This document shows, piece by piece, positions 17,474 to 20,214 of a stretch of DNA of 20,214 nucleotides. Origin of the DNA: a virus. The stretch is taken from positions 1 through 20,214 of IMG/VR virus record IMGVR_UViG_3300021964_000732; one strand, given 5' to 3'. How positions within the stretch are numbered: the stretch's first letter is position 1; the number at the start of each line of letters is the position of its first letter. Position numbers and translations under genes: made by a program. A model generated the notes under the pieces. It was given only the letters and a program-made list of their open reading frames with translations. It was not told the DNA's origin and made no database searches.

Positions 17474-17810
17474 CTTTTTTGTTCAGCTCAGAGAGTGCAG
17501 CAGCTTCCATTACTTGAAGGCTCTCCAGCATCTCACGGGGATTCTCTACATCATAAAGGGACATCAGTCCTGACGCACCTAGCAACACCTCATATTTCAA
17601 TCCAACGTAACCTCCCATCGTTACAGTCCACTGCGTCTGCATTCGCAGGAACATCATCAACGTATCCCAATTCTCTTCCCACACCTCAAAGTGCTCCTCT
17701 TCAGGAGCGGCTTGACGCTGCGGCTTCAATCCAAATGCCGCTGCGTCATCACTACTTTTGTCCTCTATCCTTTTGCCGCCATTCGCCCAATACTTGACGG
17801 CATCTTTTAG
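17463..17810 (-). CDS. T part of the tail assembly chaperone fusion (DUF1799-like), expressed by -1 frameshift
   Basis: The open -1 frame that begins at the slippery site next to the end of G encodes 115 residues, so the G-T fusion is 223 residues (108 plus 115). It begins LKDAVKYWANGGKRIEDKSS, then has EVWEENWDTLMMFLRMQTQW, GYVGLKYEVLLGASGLM and SLQVMEAAALSELNK. The pattern VW.ENW...FL..QTQW...GG..GL.Y ending in QVMEAAAL is that of the DUF1799 family, which supplies the T portion in many siphoviruses. The frame has no ATG or GTG with a binding site; a TTG at 17729 is possible but has no Shine-Dalgarno and would lose the link to G. In lambda the G-T protein guides tube protein onto the tape measure. 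The last codons overlap the tape measure start by 11 nt. Confidence 0.85.
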   Translation of the reverse strand, partial: LKDAVKYWANGGKRIEDKSSDDAAAFGLKPQRQAAPEEEHFEVWEENWDTLMMFLRMQTQWTVTMGGYVGLKYEVLLGASGLMSLYDVENPREMLESLQVMEAAALSELNKKDGK

Positions 17811-17816
17811 TTTCCC
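17774..17816 (-). promoter_or_regulatory. Programmed -1 ribosomal frameshift signal (slippery site plus hairpin)
   Basis: On the coding strand the 0-frame codons CTG GGA AAC TAA hold the heptamer G GGA AAC (17816-17810), a canonical X XXY YYZ site that differs from the lambda G-T site (GGGAAAG) only in the last base. The stop of G follows directly. Seven nucleotides on (TAAAAGA), TGCCGTC at 17802-17796 can pair with GGCGGCA at 17780-17774: a 7-bp stem (one G-U pair) with a 15-nt loop. This spacing is usual for stimulatory structures. Slipping back one base leads straight into the DUF1799-like frame. Confidence 0.88.
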
Positions 17817-18133
17817 AGTTTTGCGCCTTCAAAAGTTTCGGTGTATGCCTTCAAGACACCACGAATCCAATACGGATCATCGGCAAATTCTTTCATTGCT
17901 ACCTGGGAGAACGGCAACGGTTTGCCGTCTTCGTCTTCAATTCCCTCCCATCCGGTCATGACTGCTTTGAGCAAGTCATGATCACCCTTGTCTGCAAGCT
18001 TCTGGAACTCAGAACGTGGTACGCGCTTGAACACTGCGTCAAAAGTGGATTCATCAAAGACTCCACCATCAGCAGGCTCTTCCACGGTTACAGGCCACTT
18101 AAAAGTTTTGACCTTTTTGCGAACGAAAGCCAT
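17807..18133 (-). CDS. Tail assembly chaperone G
   Basis: A 108-residue protein, ATG start. It reads MAFVRKKVKTFKWPVTVEEP, ESTFDAVFKRVPRSEFQKL, LLKAVMTGWEGIEDEDGKPL and ends FEGAKLGN. The KTFKWPVTVE opening, the F.A.FKR pattern, and the WEG.ED..G.P.PFS motif mid-protein are those of lambda G-like chaperones in phage tail operons. It is about the usual size for this class. G binds tube protein and tape measure during assembly and is not part of the finished virion. The last two codons are the slippery site, so a fraction of ribosomes is expected to make the longer G-T. No strong Shine-Dalgarno precedes the start; an intrinsic terminator lies just upstream. Confidence 0.9.
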   Translation of the reverse strand: MAFVRKKVKTFKWPVTVEEPADGGVFDESTFDAVFKRVPRSEFQKLADKGDHDLLKAVMTGWEGIEDEDGKPLPFSQVAMKEFADDPYWIRGVLKAYTETFEGAKLGN

Positions 18134-18167
18134 CGAGCAAGTTTAACTGTAATTAGCTTACAGCAAC

Positions 18168-18195
18168 AAAAAAGGCCGTGCTCTCCAACACGGCC
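18168..18195 (-). terminator. Rho-independent terminator after the tail tube gene
   Basis: On the coding strand GGCCGTG pairs perfectly with CACGGCC (7 bp) around the 8-nt loop TTGGAGAG, followed by TTTTTT. It lies in the 94-nt gap between the tube gene and the chaperone gene. A partial terminator here would lower transcription of the chaperone, tape measure and tip genes relative to tube protein, which is needed in many copies. How strong it is cannot be read from the sequence. Confidence 0.85.
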
Positions 18196-18227
18196 ATGGT
18201 TCCACTAAGGGCCTTGGCTCCCTCGGA

Positions 18228-19166
18228 TCAACTATACACGAGCGTCATCTCATCGTTCCCTGCCGTTGATGGGATCGCGGTGTATGGGATGTTCAGCATC
18301 GCAATGCCGTCTTGATCCCCGTAGCTCACGTCTCCAATGTCGATCCGGGTACTAGCAAAATCAACAATGTTCCCTGCGGTTGTGCCGTGCTGGAACGTGA
18401 GGTTGCCCAGCGCACTGTCAGTCAGTGCAGCAGTGAAATAATCCTTCGTGGCAATCGAAATCATCTCCATACTCACGCTTCCGCTGGCTTGGCGATCAGT
18501 AATGATCACTTCCTTGTTGCATCCAATCAGCTCGCGGTAAACAACAGAGTTGCCGATGTCAAAACTAATTGACTGCAGGCAGCCAGAGTAAGAAAGCAAG
18601 GAGAAGGTGTCTGTGTTGCCGTTCTTGAAGATCAGCGGTGTCGCTTGGTTTGCGTAAGTAACGCTCGGCAGTGCTGAATCATCAGGAGCGTTGTAGATAC
18701 CCGTCATCGTGAAATCGATGGTTGGAATTTCTCCCACGGATCCATTCAAGGTGAATGTTCCTCTGGCACCAGTCACCTTGTGGCGAACACCATCGATGTT
18801 GTAGTGAATAGTGACTGAACTGAAAGATGAGCTTACTGGCGCATACGTTACTGACGTACCAGCAGCAACAGTTTCACTAAGGCCACAAGCCTGCAGTGCC
18901 TTACCGTACTGAGGCGCGGTGCCAGCAGTGCCAGACCCCGCTAACTCAACGCTGAAAGTACATTCAACGCGAGTGTTAGCCAGCAACTGTTCAGAAGCGC
19001 CTAAGTAAGGACGGATTAAATCACGTCCAACAACTTCACTTTGCTGCGGGGTGATGTTCAGATCCCTCACCAAAACCGCGTCGGTTCCGGTTGGAGTCGG
19101 ATCGACTCCGTAACTGGACTCCGTTTCGATCAGAATCAGTCGTTTGCGTAGAAGAAGTGGTGCCAT
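18228..19166 (-). CDS. Major tail tube protein (Phage_tube_2 type)
   Basis: A 312-residue protein. It opens MAPLLLRKRLILIETESSYG, followed by DPTPTGTDAVLVRDLNITP, GRDLIRPYLGASEQL, FSVELAGSGTAGTAPQYGKA and then TFTLNGSVGEIPTIDFTMTG and LQSISFDIGNSVVYR. This order of motifs is that of the large siphovirus tail tube family (Phage_tube_2). It forms the hexameric rings of the tail tube that surround the tape measure. The position before the G/T chaperones and the terminator behind it fit a highly expressed virion gene. The ATG has only a weak AAGAAA-like binding site and lies inside the frame of the small upstream gene, so its translation may depend on read-in from that gene. Confidence 0.94.
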   Translation of the reverse strand: MAPLLLRKRLILIETESSYGVDPTPTGTDAVLVRDLNITPQQSEVVGRDLIRPYLGASEQLLANTRVECTFSVELAGSGTAGTAPQYGKALQACGLSETVAAGTSVTYAPVSSSFSSVTIHYNIDGVRHKVTGARGTFTLNGSVGEIPTIDFTMTGIYNAPDDSALPSVTYANQATPLIFKNGNTDTFSLLSYSGCLQSISFDIGNSVVYRELIGCNKEVIITDRQASGSVSMEMISIATKDYFTAALTDSALGNLTFQHGTTAGNIVDFASTRIDIGDVSYGDQDGIAMLNIPYTAIPSTAGNDEMTLVYS

Positions 19167-19272
19167 TTTCTTGTGGGGGGTCGGCGGGAAGTGTTCGCTT
19201 AATCAGAGTGCGTTTTCCGGTTTCTGGATCGAGAAGATACGACCCACCTTGACCGCTGTACTCGTCTTTCAT
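19036..19272 (-). CDS. Small phage protein whose frame overlaps the tail tube gene
   Basis: A 78-residue frame with ATG at 19272 and a good Shine-Dalgarno (AAGGA, 4 nt before ATG). It reads MKDEYSGQGGSYLLDPETGK and RTLIKRTLPADPP, a GGSY..DP.TGKR.L..RT opening that resembles small proteins seen between tail terminator and tube genes in other phages. From about residue 36 the frame runs over the first 131 nt of the tube gene, and this half is S/T/R/N-rich and less convincing. The N-terminal part and start signal support a real gene. The long overlap is unusual, so the stop position could reflect a sequencing or evolutionary frameshift. Function unknown. Confidence 0.6.
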   Translation of the reverse strand: MKDEYSGQGGSYLLDPETGKRTLIKRTLPADPPQENGTTSSTQTTDSDRNGVQLRSRSDSNRNRRGFGEGSEHHPAAK

Positions 19273-19297
19273 CGTAATCCTTGCAACTGCTTAAACC

Positions 19298-19726
19298 TTA
19301 GTAGACAGTAAGGTCTGCTACTGATGTTCTGTATTTGACGTCGTACTCATTAGAAAACACGCCAGCAGGTTGGTCTGCATCAAGAAACTCAAAGCTTGTC
19401 AAAACAGGCTGCACATCAATCGCATAACCCCCAATAGTCAAATCAGCCATAAGCTTGGAATGCATCGATTCGATTACCGAATCTGCATCTGTATAGGGAG
19501 TTGTTGACCTAGTAATCACAACGACTCTCACCCGCATTGTCCAGTCAAGCTTTGGCAAAGAAGTCTGCTGTTGAGCAACATCATTCACTGGCTCGATCAC
19601 GATCATCGGAGTCTCAGCCCTTGCAGCCGCTGTAACCCTCGACCGATACACCCTCCCGCTAACGCCAGCGGTGCTGGCCAGTGTTGTGGCAATCTGGGCC
19701 AAGATTTGCTCGCGTCTAGTGGCCAT
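19298..19726 (-). CDS. Tail terminator / tail completion protein (lambda U-like)
   Basis: A 142-residue protein. ATG overlaps the stop of the gene before by one base (TAATG). It reads MATRREQILAQIATTLASTA, GVSGRVYRSRVTAAARAETP, MIVIEPVNDVAQQQTS, LPKLDWTMRVRVVVITRS, HSKLMADLTIGGYAIDVQP and DADQPAGVFSNEYDVKYRTS. The R.REQIL..IA..LA opening, the KLDWT..VRV.V strand, and the ADQPAG....Y.V.YRTS end are those of tail terminator proteins in lambda-like prophages. Such proteins form the hexameric ring that ends tube polymerisation and contacts the head-tail connector. Position between joiner and tube genes agrees. Confidence 0.85.
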   Translation of the reverse strand: MATRREQILAQIATTLASTAGVSGRVYRSRVTAAARAETPMIVIEPVNDVAQQQTSLPKLDWTMRVRVVVITRSTTPYTDADSVIESMHSKLMADLTIGGYAIDVQPVLTSFEFLDADQPAGVFSNEYDVKYRTSVADLTVY

Positions 19727-20013
19727 TAGTTTTTCATCAACATGACTTCACAAAACGCACCATCATCAATTAAGGCTGCGCTTCTTACGGTGTAGTTTAC
19801 GCCGTCCACCGTTATCGCATCGCTGTGAAGCAGGTTCTTGAATTTTGAAGACTCACAAGTAAGCTTGTAGTCAGTCGTAAGCACAACTCCATCAGCAATA
19901 ATTTCTGAAGGCATATCTAGAATGCCTAGTCCTGAAATTGCACCAGCAACAACTGGCACCGCAAAATCTGATGTGCTTAAAAATATACTTAGGTCTTCAG
20001 TGAATGGTGCCAC
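19726..20013 (-). CDS. Head-tail joining protein (lambda FII-like)
   Basis: A 95-residue protein, GTG start; an in-frame stop lies three codons upstream (20022-20020), so an earlier start is impossible. It reads VAPFTEDLSIFLSTSDFAVP, VAGAISGLGILDMPSEI, TCESSKFKNLLHSDAITVDG and VNYTVRSAALIDDGAF. The F.V...A.....GI.D.P....  and later D.ITVDG..YTVR...  D.G.... patterns suit the small beta-barrel head-tail joiners. The gene sits between a head gene and the tail terminator, as FII does. There is no clear Shine-Dalgarno; the gap to the stop before is only 6 nt. It would sit at the portal/connector end and accept the tail. Confidence 0.72.
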   Translation of the reverse strand: MAPFTEDLSIFLSTSDFAVPVVAGAISGLGILDMPSEIIADGVVLTTDYKLTCESSKFKNLLHSDAITVDGVNYTVRSAALIDDGAFCEVMLMKN

Positions 20014-20019
20014 AGTTAA

Positions 20020-20214
20020 TTAAGTGTTGAAGGAAATGGTCCAACCTTTTGCGATAAGGTTATTGTAGGCAGTGTTAGCAGCAGCAGTCCAGGTTGACTT
20101 ACCTGCGTTAGTGCCACCGTTGATACCAAGTGTGATACCAGTAGCACCGTTAGTATCTAGACTGACAAGGATGTTTTCCATTGATTGAGCAGTTAGGGCA
20201 CAGCCGAACCAAGC
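20020..20214 (-). CDS. C-terminal end of a virion (probably head) protein, cut by the window edge
   Basis: An open frame of 64 codons enters from the right edge and stops at TAA (20022-20020). It reads AWFGCALTAQSMENILVSLD, then TNGATGITLGINGGTNAGKS and ends NNLIAKGWTISFNT. The pattern CALT..S..NILVSLD...  .G.TL...GGTN....  A...  L..KGW.I is a short repeat-like domain at the C-termini of various phage virion proteins. Given its place before the joiner gene it may belong to a capsid, decoration or connector protein. The rest lies outside the window. Confidence 0.6.
   Translation of the reverse strand, partial: AWFGCALTAQSMENILVSLDTNGATGITLGINGGTNAGKSTWTAAANTAYNNLIAKGWTISFNT

Noticed and set aside
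17463-17729. Independent 88-residue gene starting at TTG
   Set aside because: No Shine-Dalgarno, a rare start, and the frame is open a further 27 codons back to a canonical slippery site at the end of G. It is better read as the T part of a frameshift product.
18200-18225. A second hairpin (GGGCCTTGGCTCCC) near the end of the tube gene
   Set aside because: The arms pair imperfectly with hardly any loop and there is no T-run. The terminator at 18168-18195 explains the gap.
20092-20121. Walker A-like string GGTNAGKS in the right-edge fragment
   Set aside because: The match to GxxxxGK(S/T) lies about 25 residues from the C-terminus in a repeat-like virion domain, with no room for an ATPase fold after it. 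Chance match.

Overview
The window is one strand (minus) of a tailed-phage late operon: the end of a head gene, then head-tail joining, tail and receptor-binding genes, read from right to left. There is no sign of host genes, RNA genes, integrase, CRISPR or insertion sequences. The gene order (head-tail joiner, tail terminator, tail tube, G/G-T chaperones, tape measure, L-like protein, J-like hub) is that of a lambda-type siphovirus with a long flexible tail. The downstream fibres carry motifs familiar from marine cyanophages, such as VEDKNIELG and the pectate-lyase-like PFKTLNRALIEAAR. The best reading is therefore a cyanophage-like or other marine siphovirus, or a prophage of that type. The host is inferred, not shown.

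Right part, 20214-17463: the C-terminal end of a structural protein cut by the window edge, an FII-like joiner (GTG start), a tail-terminator/U-like protein, a small gene that overlaps the tube gene, and a Phage_tube_2-type tail tube protein. A rho-independent terminator (GC hairpin plus T6) follows the tube gene. Next come the tail assembly chaperones. These form a G / G-T pair joined by a -1 ribosomal frameshift: slippery GGGAAAC, then a 7-nt spacer and a 7-bp hairpin, next to the stop codon of G. The T part is a DUF1799-like domain with no convincing start of its own.

Middle part, 17473-9010: a 1591-residue tape measure protein, a short L-like distal tail protein, and a 1073-residue J-like hub with a hydrophobic N-terminal segment. 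The joints are 1-nt overlaps of the TAATG or TGATG kind or longer overlaps.

Left part, 9010-1: small structural proteins and a receptor-binding cassette. It holds a 126-residue structural protein, a 132-residue tail-tube-fold protein, a 360-residue protein whose C-terminal third looks like the same fold, and a 1206-residue beta-helix fibre with fibre repeats at its C-terminus. It then holds a von Willebrand A-like protein with a complete DxSxS metal site, a 786-residue fibre with about nine 17-residue YadA-head-like repeats, and the start of another gene at the left edge. The most notable items are the frameshift signal, the vWA-type virion protein, the repeated tube folds next to the hub, and a very recent 51-bp tandem duplication in the fibre.
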